Below, piece by piece: positions 35,312 through 44,095 of a stretch of DNA of 64,000 nt. This stretch comes from Aequorivita sp. CIP111184 (GTDB lineage: Bacteria; Bacteroidota; Bacteroidia; Flavobacteriales; Flavobacteriaceae): positions 434,001 to 498,000 of the forward strand of contig NZ_UEFQ01000024.1 of the NCBI RefSeq assembly GCF_900489465.1, given 5' to 3'. Every line of letters begins with the position of its first letter. Position 1 is the first letter of the stretch. Position numbers and translations under genes: made by a program. The notes below the pieces were generated by a model. It had not been told where the DNA came from and did not search any database. It worked only from the letters and a program-made list of their open reading frames with translations.

Positions 35312-36334
35312 ATGTACGAAAACCGCTCCTTATCAGATAAAACTTGGCTGGTTCTAAAAGGACTGGGTATGGGCGCTGCCAATAAAGTCCCTGGTGTTTC
35401 TGGTGGTGTGGTGGCATTTGTGGCTGGTTTTTATGAGGAATTTATTTATTCACTTCAAAAAGTGAATAGAAAAGCTTTTAAACTTTTACTTGGTGGGCGT
35501 TTTCAAAGTTTTTATAGGTATACCAACGGACAGTTTTTGAGTCTTCTTATTTTAGGAATGATCATCAGTTATTTCAGTATTTCAAAGCTTCTCGATTATT
35601 TAATTGACCACTATGAACTTTATGTTTGGAGCGCATTCTTTGGAATGATAATCGGCTCTATTTACTTTATCGCAAAAGATTTTGGCGATTGGAATCGCAA
35701 ATATGCTGCTTATTTATTGTGCGGAGTAATTGCCGGCGTTGGCATTAGTTTCCTAGAACCGGCAAAGGAAAACAGCAATCTCTTTTTTGTCTTTTTCTGC
35801 GGAATTATAAGCGTTTCGGGAATGACATTGCCGGGACTGTCAGGCTCTTTTATATTAATACTTTTCGGAAATTATGTGCTGTTATTGGTAGATTCAGTAA
35901 ATGCGCTTTTTGATACATTCGCCAATATTTTTCAATGGAATTTCAGTTGGATTTATGACCCAGAACGCATTGAGCTTTTAAAAGTCTTGGCCGTTTTTTC
36001 ATTAGGCTCATTAGTAGGTCTAGTTTCACTTTCACACCTTTTGGCCTATGTTTTAAAACGTTTCAAAAAAGCTACCTATGCTGTTATTATAGGCTTTATT
36101 GCAGGTTCTTTAGGCGTAGTTTGGCCTTGGAAAGAAAAAAAATACGATCTCGATGCTTTGGGTCAAATTCAATTTGACAACAACGGCAGGGAAATCATAA
36201 CAGGCTATAACAGATTTTTCCCTTCTGAGTTTAACACAGAAACCACTATGGCAATCGTTTTTGTAGTTATTGGTGTTTTAATCGTGCTCAGTTTGGATTG
36301 GTACGATAACCATAAAAAAAAACATAATGTCTAA
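35312..36334 (+). CDS. DUF368 family membrane protein, probable polyprenyl-phosphate transporter (copy 2)
   Basis: 340 residues. GAANKVPGVSGGVVAF (21-36) and LPGLSGSFILILFGNY repeat the motifs of the preceding gene, but the Asp of GAADVV is replaced by Asn and loop lengths differ, so this is an old paralog rather than a recent duplicate. The two share GFMVGAL/GFIAGSL-VWPWKE. Its end overlaps aroE by 8 bases. The two proteins may form a heterodimer or recognise different lipid carriers. Confidence 0.88.
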   Translation: MYENRSLSDKTWLVLKGLGMGAANKVPGVSGGVVAFVAGFYEEFIYSLQKVNRKAFKLLLGGRFQSFYRYTNGQFLSLLILGMIISYFSISKLLDYLIDHYELYVWSAFFGMIIGSIYFIAKDFGDWNRKYAAYLLCGVIAGVGISFLEPAKENSNLFFVFFCGIISVSGMTLPGLSGSFILILFGNYVLLLVDSVNALFDTFANIFQWNFSWIYDPERIELLKVLAVFSLGSLVGLVSLSHLLAYVLKRFKKATYAVIIGFIAGSLGVVWPWKEKKYDLDALGQIQFDNNGREIITGYNRFFPSEFNTETTMAIVFVVIGVLIVLSLDWYDNHKKKHNV

Positions 36335-37058
36335 ATTTGGATTACTAGGAAAAAACATTGGCTATTCCTTTTCAAAATCATTCTTTTCAGAAAAATTTGA
36401 AAAAGAAAACCTGCCACATTCTTATGAAAATTTCGATATTTCTTCTATTGAAAAATTCCCAAATATAATTTCAAAAACACCTAATTTAAAGGGACTTAGC
36501 GTAACTATTCCTTATAAGCAGCAAGTTATTCCATTTCTAGATAATTTAAATGAGGAAGCGGAAATAATTGGCGCCGTAAATACAATTAAAATTTCCGATG
36601 AAAAAAAACTCACGGGCTATAATACCGATCACTTCGGATTTCAAAAATCGCTGAAAGATTTTTTACCACTTCAACAGAAAACAGCTCTTATTTTAGGCAC
36701 TGGTGGAGCTTCAAAAGCCATTGCATATGCGCTCGGAAACTTAGGTTTTGATTTCAAGTTTGTAAGCAGAACAGCCACTTTAAATATGCTAGACTATTCT
36801 TCATTAAATCAAGCTATTATTGAAAAACATTTGCTAATCATTAATTGTACGCCTTTGGGAACATATCCAAATATTGAAGGCTGCCCGAACATTCCCTATC
36901 AATATCTCACAAAAAACCATTTGCTTTTCGACTTAATATATAATCCCTCAGAAACCGAATTTTTAAAACGCGGAAAATCACAAGGCACAAAAACGAGTAA
37001 TGGTTTAAAAATGTTGCAACATCAAGCCGAAAGAGCTTGGGAGGTCTGGAATTCATAA
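36327..37058 (+). CDS. aroE: Shikimate dehydrogenase
   Basis: 243 residues, slightly short for AroE as usual in Bacteroidota. Reduces 3-dehydroshikimate to shikimate with NADPH. The substrate-binding GYSFSKSFF (residues 11-19), the catalytic Lys in SVTIPYKQQV, GAVNTI, the nucleotide loop GTGGASKAIAYAL and the C-terminal GLKMLQHQAERAWEVW are present. It overlaps the second DUF368 gene by 8 bases. Confidence 0.95.
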   Translation: MSKFGLLGKNIGYSFSKSFFSEKFEKENLPHSYENFDISSIEKFPNIISKTPNLKGLSVTIPYKQQVIPFLDNLNEEAEIIGAVNTIKISDEKKLTGYNTDHFGFQKSLKDFLPLQQKTALILGTGGASKAIAYALGNLGFDFKFVSRTATLNMLDYSSLNQAIIEKHLLIINCTPLGTYPNIEGCPNIPYQYLTKNHLLFDLIYNPSETEFLKRGKSQGTKTSNGLKMLQHQAERAWEVWNS

Positions 37059-37161
37059 AAATTTACATAAAAAGGTTCAAAAAAACTTCGTGTGCTTTGC
37101 CAGTTGCGCAGTTGTTAGTATATTGACCCTCCAAGAAAAACGAACCTAAACATTGAAACAA

Positions 37162-39315
37162 ATGTCTGACGAAAAATTGCCTCAGGAAGAAAACGAGAAA
37201 GAAATTCCAACGAACGAAACTACGGAAGAAACAAACGCTGCATCTGAAACATCAGAGACATCGACCAAGGAAAACACACCTGAAACCCAAGTTGAAGAAG
37301 TTCATGAAGAAAAAAATGCTTCGGAAAAAAATCCAGAAAGTGGTTCAGTCGTTGAAAATGAAACTGAGGAAGAAAACGAAGTTGAAAAAGCAATGATTGC
37401 CGAAAAGGAATCGGTAAAAGAGAAAGAAGTGATTGAAGCCACTTCAAATGAAAAGATTGAAGCTTCGGATGAAGAAGTAGTAGGAGAGAGCAAAGACGCA
37501 TCTTTGGTTGATTCTTCGGAGTCTGATAGTGAAGATGAAGAGGAAGTAGCTTCTTCAGAAGACGATGAGGATGAAGAAGAACACGAGGAAAAAGCTCAAA
37601 AAGATTATAGCACACTTTCTGAAAAGGAATTAGTTGCTGAACTTGATATGCTTCTGAAAACAAAAAAAATTCAAGAATTAAAGCACGATGTTGAAGAAAT
37701 TCGTTCCGAATTCAACAGTAAATTCAATGAAGAACTGGAACATAAAAAAGAGGAGTTTCTTGCCGAGGGCGGAAACATCATTGACTTCCACTACACTACT
37801 CCATTAAAAAAGGATTTTAATTCACTTTATTTCGACTATAAAGAAAAGCGCAATAGCCATTATAAAAATCTTAAAAAAGATCTACAAGGCAACCTAGACA
37901 AGCGTTGGGAACTTATTGAGGAGTTAAAGGGTCTTCTAGGCGCTGAGGAAAACATAAATACCACTTACAAACATTTTAAGGAAATTCAGGAAAAATGGCA
38001 TGTCGCCGGTGCAATTCCGCGCGATAAATACAACACTGTTTGGAATACATATCACCATCATGTTGAGAATTTTTACGATTTTCTTCACCTGAACAGAGAG
38101 TTTCGCGATTTAGATTTTAAACATAATCTTGACGCCAAAATTAAGCTGATTACCCGTGCTGAAGAGCTAGGACAGGAAGAAGACATAAACAAAGCATTTC
38201 GCGAACTGCAGATGCTCCACAAAATGTGGAAAGAAGATGTTGGGCCCGTAGCCAAAGAATATCGCGATGAAGTTTGGGACAAATTCAGTGAGGCCACAAA
38301 AGTTATCCATGATAAGCGCCAAGAGCAGTTACAGGAACTTGAAAAGAATTTTGAAAATAATTACGAAACAAAAAAACAATTAATAGAAGAAATAAAAAAA
38401 ATAACTGAAGAAACCAAGCCAAGTCACCAAGGTTGGCAAAATGCCATAAAAAAAGTGCAGGAACTTCGAGATGCTTTTTTTAATACTGGACGTGTTCCAA
38501 GAGTAAACAACAAAGAAATTTGGAAGGATTTTAAGGATGCTACCGGAAATTTTAACCATCAGAAAAATAGCTTTTATAAAAACCAGAAAAAGGAACAATT
38601 TACCAATCTGGAAAAGAAACGTGAGCTGATAAAAATTGCCGAAGATAACAAAGAAAGTGACGATTTTGATGCCACAACCCAATTGATGAAAAAAATCCAG
38701 AGTGACTGGAAAAGTATTGGGCACGTGCCACGAAAGGACAGCGATAAGATTTGGAAGCAGTTTAAAAAAGCCTGTAATCATTATTTTGACAGAGTACACG
38801 CGCAGAAAAATGAAGCCAATAAAGAAGAAGTAGTTCATTTTGAAGCAAAACAGGCAATGCTTGAAAAGCTTGCTTCTTTTGAATTAAGCGGCGACCACAA
38901 AGCTGATGTGAAGTCTATTAAAGAACACATAACTTCTTGGAAAGAAATTGGCCGTGTGCCCTACAACAAACGTAATATTGAACAGAAATTCAACAAAATC
39001 TTGGATGGTCTTTTTTCAAAACTTGATTTAGGTAAAAAGGAGACTGAGCTTATTAAATTCGATAATAAATTAAATACGCTCGTAAATAGAGAAGACGATC
39101 GCAAATTGCAGAACGAGCATTTCTTTATTTCGAAAAAGATAGATGAAACCCGTGATGAAATTCGTCAATTGGAAAACAATTTAGGTTTCTTTCGCCATGT
39201 GCCCGATGATAACCCAATGGTAAAAGAAGTTCATAAAAACATTGAGCGACACAAAGAACAGCTTGAAGTTTGGAAGGCGAAGCTATCCAAAATTAAAGAG
39301 ATAAGAGAAGATTAA
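37162..39315 (+). CDS. DUF349 repeat protein with acidic N-terminus
   Basis: 717 residues from the ATG at 37162 (a TTG three codons earlier is in frame). The first ~150 residues are very rich in Glu, Ser and Thr and look disordered. The rest is helical with at least five DUF349 units marked by Trp and G-x-VPR (AGAIPRDKYN, VGPVAKEYRD, TGRVPRVNNK, IGHVPRKDSDK, IGRVPYNKRN). The function of this family in Bacteroidota is not established. A strong terminator follows. Confidence 0.88.
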   Translation: MSDEKLPQEENEKEIPTNETTEETNAASETSETSTKENTPETQVEEVHEEKNASEKNPESGSVVENETEEENEVEKAMIAEKESVKEKEVIEATSNEKIEASDEEVVGESKDASLVDSSESDSEDEEEVASSEDDEDEEEHEEKAQKDYSTLSEKELVAELDMLLKTKKIQELKHDVEEIRSEFNSKFNEELEHKKEEFLAEGGNIIDFHYTTPLKKDFNSLYFDYKEKRNSHYKNLKKDLQGNLDKRWELIEELKGLLGAEENINTTYKHFKEIQEKWHVAGAIPRDKYNTVWNTYHHHVENFYDFLHLNREFRDLDFKHNLDAKIKLITRAEELGQEEDINKAFRELQMLHKMWKEDVGPVAKEYRDEVWDKFSEATKVIHDKRQEQLQELEKNFENNYETKKQLIEEIKKITEETKPSHQGWQNAIKKVQELRDAFFNTGRVPRVNNKEIWKDFKDATGNFNHQKNSFYKNQKKEQFTNLEKKRELIKIAEDNKESDDFDATTQLMKKIQSDWKSIGHVPRKDSDKIWKQFKKACNHYFDRVHAQKNEANKEEVVHFEAKQAMLEKLASFELSGDHKADVKSIKEHITSWKEIGRVPYNKRNIEQKFNKILDGLFSKLDLGKKETELIKFDNKLNTLVNREDDRKLQNEHFFISKKIDETRDEIRQLENNLGFFRHVPDDNPMVKEVHKNIERHKEQLEVWKAKLSKIKEIRED

Positions 39316-39320
39316 ATATT

Positions 39321-39354
39321 AAAAATGCCAGATGTAAATCTGGCATTTTTTTTT
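39321..39354 (+). terminator. Bidirectional intrinsic terminator
   Basis: Perfect 12-bp arms AAAAATGCCAGA and TCTGGCATTTTT around a 6-base loop, followed by further T. The A-run on the left gives a T-run on the other strand, so it serves both the DUF349 gene and the convergent mazG gene. Confidence 0.9.
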
Positions 39355-39379
39355 ACTGCAAACTGCTAGTGAACAAAGC

Positions 39380-40153
39380 TTACTGAATTTTTGCTTCATT
39401 CCAAAAGACATCCATCTCTGCTAGCGTCATATCTTTTAAAGACTTGTCCATTTCCTTGGCCTTACTTTCCAAATATTGAAAGCGCTTGATGAATTTTTTG
39501 TTGGTGCGTTCCAATGCGTTTTCGGGGTTCACTTTTAGAAATCGCGCATAGTTTATCATTGAAAAGAGAACATCCCCAAATTCTGCTTCTATTTCATCTT
39601 GATTATTTTCGTTAATTTCGTGTTGTAGCTCGCCCAATTCTTCCTGCAATTTTTCAAAAACTTGCTGTGGTTCTTCCCAATCAAAACCTACGCCGGCCAC
39701 TTTATCTTGAATCCTGCTCGCTTTCACCAAAGCTGGCAATGATTTTGGAACACCTTCCAAAACACTTTTTTTGCCCTCTTTGAGTTTTAAATTTTCCCAG
39801 TTTCTTTTTACTTCTTCTTCGTCAGCCACTTTAACGTCTCCATAAATATGTGGGTGACGTGAAATTAATTTCTCACAAATATCATTACAAACGTCGGCGA
39901 TATCGAAATGGTTCGTTTCGCTCCCTATTTTTGCATAAAAAACAATGTGGAGCAAAACATCCCCCAGTTCATTTTTCACTTCATTTAAATCTTTGTCTAA
40001 AATAGCATCGCCCAATTCATAAGTTTCCTCAATGGTCAAATGGCGTAGTGTTTCCATGGTTTGTTTTTTGTCCCAAGGGCACTGCTCGCGCAATTCGTCC
40101 ATAATTGTTAATAATCTATCGAAGGCTTTTAGTTGGTTCTCTCGGGAATTCAT
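39380..40153 (-). CDS. mazG: Nucleoside triphosphate pyrophosphohydrolase MazG
   Basis: 257 residues. Hydrolyses NTPs to NMP and pyrophosphate, cleaning damaged nucleotides. Two MazG folds: the N-terminal one has the metal-binding EETYELGDAI (about 42-51) and NELGDVLLHIVFYAKI, the second has EELGELQHEI and EAEFGDVLFSMINYARF. CPWDKKQTMETLRHL near the start is the classic MazG opening. It is transcribed away from DUF5606 after 131 bases and ends at the shared terminator. Confidence 0.95.
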   Translation of the reverse strand: MNSRENQLKAFDRLLTIMDELREQCPWDKKQTMETLRHLTIEETYELGDAILDKDLNEVKNELGDVLLHIVFYAKIGSETNHFDIADVCNDICEKLISRHPHIYGDVKVADEEEVKRNWENLKLKEGKKSVLEGVPKSLPALVKASRIQDKVAGVGFDWEEPQQVFEKLQEELGELQHEINENNQDEIEAEFGDVLFSMINYARFLKVNPENALERTNKKFIKRFQYLESKAKEMDKSLKDMTLAEMDVFWNEAKIQ

Positions 40154-40231
40154 TTTGTTGAAATTTTTATAAACAAAGCTACTGTAAATGCAATTGGTTA
40201 TAGAAATGATTTATTAAAAACCATTAACAAA

Positions 40232-40261
40232 AAATCCCGAGAGCCAAAACTTTCGGGATTT
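40232..40261 (-). terminator. Intrinsic terminator of the DUF5606 gene
   Basis: Arms AAATCCCGA and TCGGGATTT; read on the minus strand the hairpin is followed by a run of T. It lies 24 bases past the DUF5606 stop. Confidence 0.85.
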
Positions 40262-40284
40262 GTAATATTTATAAAAATTGAATA

Positions 40285-40833
40285 TTAGGTTTTACGTGAA
40301 GCTGCATTTTTTGTAGAACCGCCTTTCTTGGTTGAGGAAGCTTTAGGATTTGCTGTTTTAAGTGCAGCAGATTTTGGAGCAGTAGTTTTTTGTGAAACTG
40401 CCTTTTTTGCAGTTTCTTTTTCCTCTTCCTTGGTTTCTTCTTTTGCTTCAGAGAAATCGGTAATACCGTTTTTTACAAGCATATTATACCATTGCACAAC
40501 TTTTTTAATATCACTTGCATAAACACGGTCTTCGTCATAATCTGGCATTACGCTAAAGAAATACTCCTCAAGTTCCTCTTTGGAAGCTTTATGGCCTATG
40601 GTTTCTTTACCGCCTTCTTTTTCAGAAATCTTTTCGAACACTTTACGAAGTGGAACTTCTTCCGTCAATGTATAGATAGCAATTTCAGAAAGCAAGCTTA
40701 CGTTATGCCTACCACTTACATTTATGGTCTTTCCGTCCAAAAGTGATTCTGCAAGGAATCCTGCACGGGTCTGGTTTTTTAATTTATAAAGTCCGGGTTT
40801 GCCGGCAATGGAAAGCACTTTTTCTAAGCTCAT
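40285..40833 (-). CDS. DUF5606 family protein with Lys/Ala/Thr-rich tail
   Basis: 182 residues. The first ~130 match the Bacteroidota DUF5606 family (EKVLSIAGKPGLYKLKNQTRAGF, KVVQWYNMLVKNGI). From about residue 145 the tail is a low-complexity run of Lys, Ala, Thr, Ser and Pro (SQKTTAPKSAALKT) like histone H1-type proteins and may bind nucleic acid. The function is unknown. It is the first gene reading away from def after 64 bases, in the same direction, and may share its promoter region. Confidence 0.85.
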   Translation of the reverse strand: MSLEKVLSIAGKPGLYKLKNQTRAGFLAESLLDGKTINVSGRHNVSLLSEIAIYTLTEEVPLRKVFEKISEKEGGKETIGHKASKEELEEYFFSVMPDYDEDRVYASDIKKVVQWYNMLVKNGITDFSEAKEETKEEEKETAKKAVSQKTTAPKSAALKTANPKASSTKKGGSTKNAASRKT

Positions 40834-40897
40834 AAATTACTTTTAAAATTTTTAACAGTTGCAAATATCTTTGGTTTGGTTAATAAAAACAAGCGAG

Positions 40898-41488
40898 TTA
40901 ACGTTTCTTTTTAGCATTCGGAAATTTCATGCGGTATTCTATACTCACATTACCTTTTGAAATGTTGGTCAACTTACCTTTAATCAATCTTTTTTTCAAC
41001 GGCGAAAGCTTATCAGTAAAGAGAATCCCTTCAATATGATCATATTCATGCTGAATTATTCGCGCCACCATCCCGCTGAACGTTTCTTTCTGTTTTTCAA
41101 AATTTTCGTCTTCGTATTCAATAACGATATTTGGCTGACGGAAAACATCTTCACGCACGTCCGGAATGCTCAAACAGCCTTCGTTGAATGCCCATTCATC
41201 ACCAGATTCCTCAAGAATTCGCGGATTGATGAAAACTTTTTTAAAGGTTGAAACAAATTTTTGTTCTTCTTCCGAAAGATCTTCATCATCCGCAAAAGGT
41301 GTTGCATCCACAATAAAAAGGCGAATGGGTAAATTTACCTGAGGTGCGGCAAGACCAATACCACGGGCTTCATACATGGTTTCAAACATATTTTCCAGCA
41401 CCGCATCAAATTTTGGATAATCTTTGGATATTTCTTCGGTCTCTTTTCGTAATACGGGATCTCCGTAAGCTACAATGGGTAGTATCAT
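40898..41488 (-). CDS. def: Peptide deformylase
   Basis: 196 residues. Removes the formyl group from nascent proteins. The three family motifs are all present: GIGLAAPQV, EGCLSIP with the metal-binding Cys, and QHEYDHIEG (HExxH). An acidic insertion (DDEDLSEEEQ, about 75-85) lies between motifs 1 and 2, common in Bacteroidota. It starts 4 bases after ruvX stops, so the two form an operon. Confidence 0.97.
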   Translation of the reverse strand: MILPIVAYGDPVLRKETEEISKDYPKFDAVLENMFETMYEARGIGLAAPQVNLPIRLFIVDATPFADDEDLSEEEQKFVSTFKKVFINPRILEESGDEWAFNEGCLSIPDVREDVFRQPNIVIEYEDENFEKQKETFSGMVARIIQHEYDHIEGILFTDKLSPLKKRLIKGKLTNISKGNVSIEYRMKFPNAKKKR

Positions 41489-41492
41489 CTAA

Positions 41493-41903
41493 CTATTTAT
41501 TATATAAAAACTCTTGTAAAATTATTGTCGCACTAATCTCATCAACAAGCGCCTTGTTCTGTCGTTGCTTCTTCTTCAAGCCGCTATCAATCATGGTTTG
41601 AAAAGCCATTTTACTGGTATAACGCTCATCAACACGCTTTACAGGTAAGTCGAAAAAAACTTCAGAAAATTTCTTTAAAAACTTCTTAATTTCTTCTTCA
41701 ATGTTGGAATGGGTGCCGTCTTTTTGTTTGGGCTCCCCTACTAAAACCAGTTCCACTTTTTCAGAAGCGATATATTTTTTCAAAAAATCCATCAATACAG
41801 GAGTAGCCACCGTAGTTAAGCCAGAAGCAATTAATTGCAGCTCATCAGTGATAGCAATGCCTGTGCGCTTGCTTCCGTAATCTAGTGCTAAAATTCTTCC
41901 CAT
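41493..41903 (-). CDS. ruvX: Putative pre-16S rRNA nuclease / Holliday junction resolvase-like, YqgF
   Basis: 136 residues, RNase H-like fold. LALDYGSKRTGIAITD holds the first catalytic Asp, VGEPKQKDG the second region and VDERYTSKMA the third acidic site. The family processes the 5' end of 16S rRNA in E. coli. It is the first gene of the ruvX-def pair. A -7 box sits directly before its ATG, implying an almost leaderless message. Confidence 0.92.
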   Translation of the reverse strand: MGRILALDYGSKRTGIAITDELQLIASGLTTVATPVLMDFLKKYIASEKVELVLVGEPKQKDGTHSNIEEEIKKFLKKFSEVFFDLPVKRVDERYTSKMAFQTMIDSGLKKKQRQNKALVDEISATIILQEFLYNK

Positions 41904-41911
41904 ACCAAATG

Positions 41912-41919
41912 CAAAAATA
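41912..41919 (-). promoter_or_regulatory. Candidate -7 box (TATTTTTG) of ruvX-def
   Basis: Full TAnnTTTG match on the minus strand, 8 bases upstream of the ruvX ATG. A TTG-like -33 element lies 23 bases further up, slightly far. Confidence 0.45.
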
Positions 41920-41972
41920 AGGGTTTCGGAAATAGTATGCTACAATTGGACAGTTATTTGGAACGGAGGTTT

Positions 41973-41980
41973 TATATTTG
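41973..41980 (+). promoter_or_regulatory. Candidate -7 box (TATATTTG) of dapD
   Basis: Full TAnnTTTG match 67 bases before the dapD ATG. It is divergent from the ruvX box 53 bases away. Confidence 0.45.
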
Positions 41981-42047
41981 TGAAAAGATGCTATATGGCT
42001 AATACCAGATAACAGATTTAAAATAGAATTTAAAGTACTTATATATT

Positions 42048-42863
42048 ATGACCGAACTACAACAAACCATAGAAAAAGCTTGGGAAGACCGTTCCCTACT
42101 CACCGAAACCGAAACCATCGTCGCCATTCGCGAAGTGGTAAACCTTTGCGACGAAGGCAAACTGCGCTGTGCTGAACCAACCGCTGATGGTTGGCAAGTA
42201 AACGAGTGGGTTAAAAAAGCAATCGTGTTGTACTTTCCCATCCAAAAAATGAAAACGCTTGAAGCTGGTATTTTTGAATATCACGACAAAATTCCGCTAA
42301 AATCTGGTTACGAAGCCAAAGGTATTCGCGTAGTACCAAATGCTGTTGCACGACATGGCGCTTACATTTCTAAAGGTGTAATTTTAATGCCAAGCTACGT
42401 AAACATTGGTGCTTATGTGGATGAAGGCACAATGGTGGACACATGGGCCACTGTGGGCAGTTGTGCACAGATTGGCAAAAACGTTCACCTCAGCGGCGGC
42501 GTAGGCATTGGCGGGGTATTAGAACCGCTACAAGCTTCCCCTGTAATTATTGAAGATGGTGCCTTTATTGGTTCACGTTGCATCGTTGTTGAAGGTGTTC
42601 GGGTTGGCAAAGAAGCTGTTTTGGGTGCTAATGTAGTACTAACCGCTTCCACAAAAATAATAGACGTTACTGGTGAAAACCCAGTTGAAGTTAAAGGGTA
42701 TGTTCCTAAACGCTCTGTAGTAATTCCTGGAAGTTATACTAAAAAATTTCCTGCAGGCGAGTTTCAAGTACCCTGTGCCCTGATTATTGGTGTGCGTAAA
42801 GAAAGCACTAATTTAAAAACCTCTTTGAATGATGCTTTGCGGGAGTATGGGGTGGCGGTTTAG
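42048..42863 (+). CDS. dapD: 2,3,4,5-tetrahydropyridine-2,6-dicarboxylate N-succinyltransferase
   Basis: 271 residues, usual length. Succinylates tetrahydrodipicolinate in the lysine/diaminopimelate pathway. An N-terminal helical part is followed by a left-handed beta helix of hexapeptide repeats (GVILMPSYVNIGAYVDEGTMVD, IEDGAFIGSRCIVVEGVRVG). It is transcribed alone and divergent from ruvX. No other lysine genes are in the window. Confidence 0.96.
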   Translation: MTELQQTIEKAWEDRSLLTETETIVAIREVVNLCDEGKLRCAEPTADGWQVNEWVKKAIVLYFPIQKMKTLEAGIFEYHDKIPLKSGYEAKGIRVVPNAVARHGAYISKGVILMPSYVNIGAYVDEGTMVDTWATVGSCAQIGKNVHLSGGVGIGGVLEPLQASPVIIEDGAFIGSRCIVVEGVRVGKEAVLGANVVLTASTKIIDVTGENPVEVKGYVPKRSVVIPGSYTKKFPAGEFQVPCALIIGVRKESTNLKTSLNDALREYGVAV

Positions 42864-43002
42864 AAGTATTTTAACGCTGCATAACTAAATTGAAAGGCTT
42901 TGCTCGGTAGTCTGAAATATTGATTTTACGCTAAATTTGAAGTAAAAATATATAACTTCTCATTATAACGTGAATAAATAAAACAGTTGTATTTATTCGC
43001 TA

Positions 43003-43296
43003 TTGGTAATAATTATCGGAATTGCATATAGCCCAAAGTTATTAACCAATATCGTAGTGAAAGACGGATTTTACATTTTTGAGACTTACTCAATTGTAAG
43101 CCAAAAAGAGGAATTTAAAATTTCAAAAACTGATATTAGCGAAATATTATATAGAAACACTCTTTATATTCTGATTTTAAAATATAACGGAACTAATGGT
43201 ATCATGAGTAAAAAATTAGCTCTGAATACTGAACCTTGGAGCGATCTGAATTCTGAGATAAGCCGAATAAAAAAAACTATTTTCAATAATGTATAA
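43003..43296 (+). CDS. Possible small membrane-associated protein or gene fragment
   Basis: 97 residues if started at the TTG at 43003; there is no ATG in the frame, which opens at 42982. It reads YIFETYSIVSQKEEFKISKTDISEILY and ends IKKTIFNNV, with a short hydrophobic start, resembling the strand-rich PH-like part of small membrane proteins. It lies in a 437-base stretch between dapD and the Kdo kinase gene that holds nothing else. It may be a remnant. Confidence 0.35.
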   Translation: MVIIIGIAYSPKLLTNIVVKDGFYIFETYSIVSQKEEFKISKTDISEILYRNTLYILILKYNGTNGIMSKKLALNTEPWSDLNSEISRIKKTIFNNV

Positions 43297-43300
43297 TCTT

Positions 43301-44047
43301 TCATTTCCGCCGCCGCAACTTCTTACTATTAATCTTCTTCTGAAAAATCCGACTGTAATGCAACATCAGTTCATAAGTTCCATCAATAGGCTTTTTATAA
43401 AGCTTGGCATATTCTTCAGCCATTACTTTCATCATCGTTTTTGAAAGCCATAATCTACGGAAGTTGTGCATACGTGCATTGAAATCCATTGGCTCAAAAC
43501 GCATACGATTTAGGTCTATTAAATAGAATTCATAATTATCATTTCCGTGATCCATTATCAGCGTATTTCCAGGAGAATGGTCCAAGAAATTCACGCCATT
43601 TTCGTGGAGTTTAAAGGTGAATCTCGTGAACTGTCGTAAAACCTCGTTCCTTTTTTTAAATTCAGGATTATGAATCAATTCCCGAAAATCAAAATCGTAG
43701 TTAATGTGCTCACTTACATAAAAACTCTCCCGCAATCCTCCCGAAAACATTTCTAAATATGCAACGGGAAAAGGTGTTTTTATATCTAATTCAATCAATT
43801 TTGAAGCATACTCAAAAGATCGTTTCGCCTTGCTTTTCCGAATAAATTCATAAACCAAAGCTTGAAAAACATTGGGAGTTTTAAATTTCTTAATATTAAA
43901 GGAGATTCCTTCCAGCTGCACCATTTTTATAACATTCCGGTCGCCCTTGGTCACATATTCGCCTTTTTTGGAAAAATTATGAAGCACATCCCCTAGCTTT
44001 GCAGCTAGGTGTGTATAATTTGGGTGAATAACAAAATTCTCGCGCAT
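43301..44047 (-). CDS. LPS core kinase, Kdo kinase/WaaP-like
   Basis: 248 residues, kinase-like fold. The catalytic-loop equivalent is NFLDHSPGNTLI and the metal-binding segment FYLIDLNRMRF; an ATP-lysine lies in the first part (GISFNIKKFKTPN). This matches the lipopolysaccharide/Kdo kinase families that phosphorylate inner-core sugars. It is divergent from the GT9 gene across 48 bases, the first gene pair of the LPS cluster. Confidence 0.82.
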   Translation of the reverse strand: MRENFVIHPNYTHLAAKLGDVLHNFSKKGEYVTKGDRNVIKMVQLEGISFNIKKFKTPNVFQALVYEFIRKSKAKRSFEYASKLIELDIKTPFPVAYLEMFSGGLRESFYVSEHINYDFDFRELIHNPEFKKRNEVLRQFTRFTFKLHENGVNFLDHSPGNTLIMDHGNDNYEFYLIDLNRMRFEPMDFNARMHNFRRLWLSKTMMKVMAEEYAKLYKKPIDGTYELMLHYSRIFQKKINSKKLRRRK

Positions 44048-44095
44048 TTATAAAAAAGATATATTCAAAAAAGGTATTTTGCGAAGGTAATCTAT

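Noticed and set aside
38380-38838. 152-codon minus-strand open frame
   Set aside because: Antisense to the DUF349 gene; extremely Phe-rich shadow of Lys/Glu codons.
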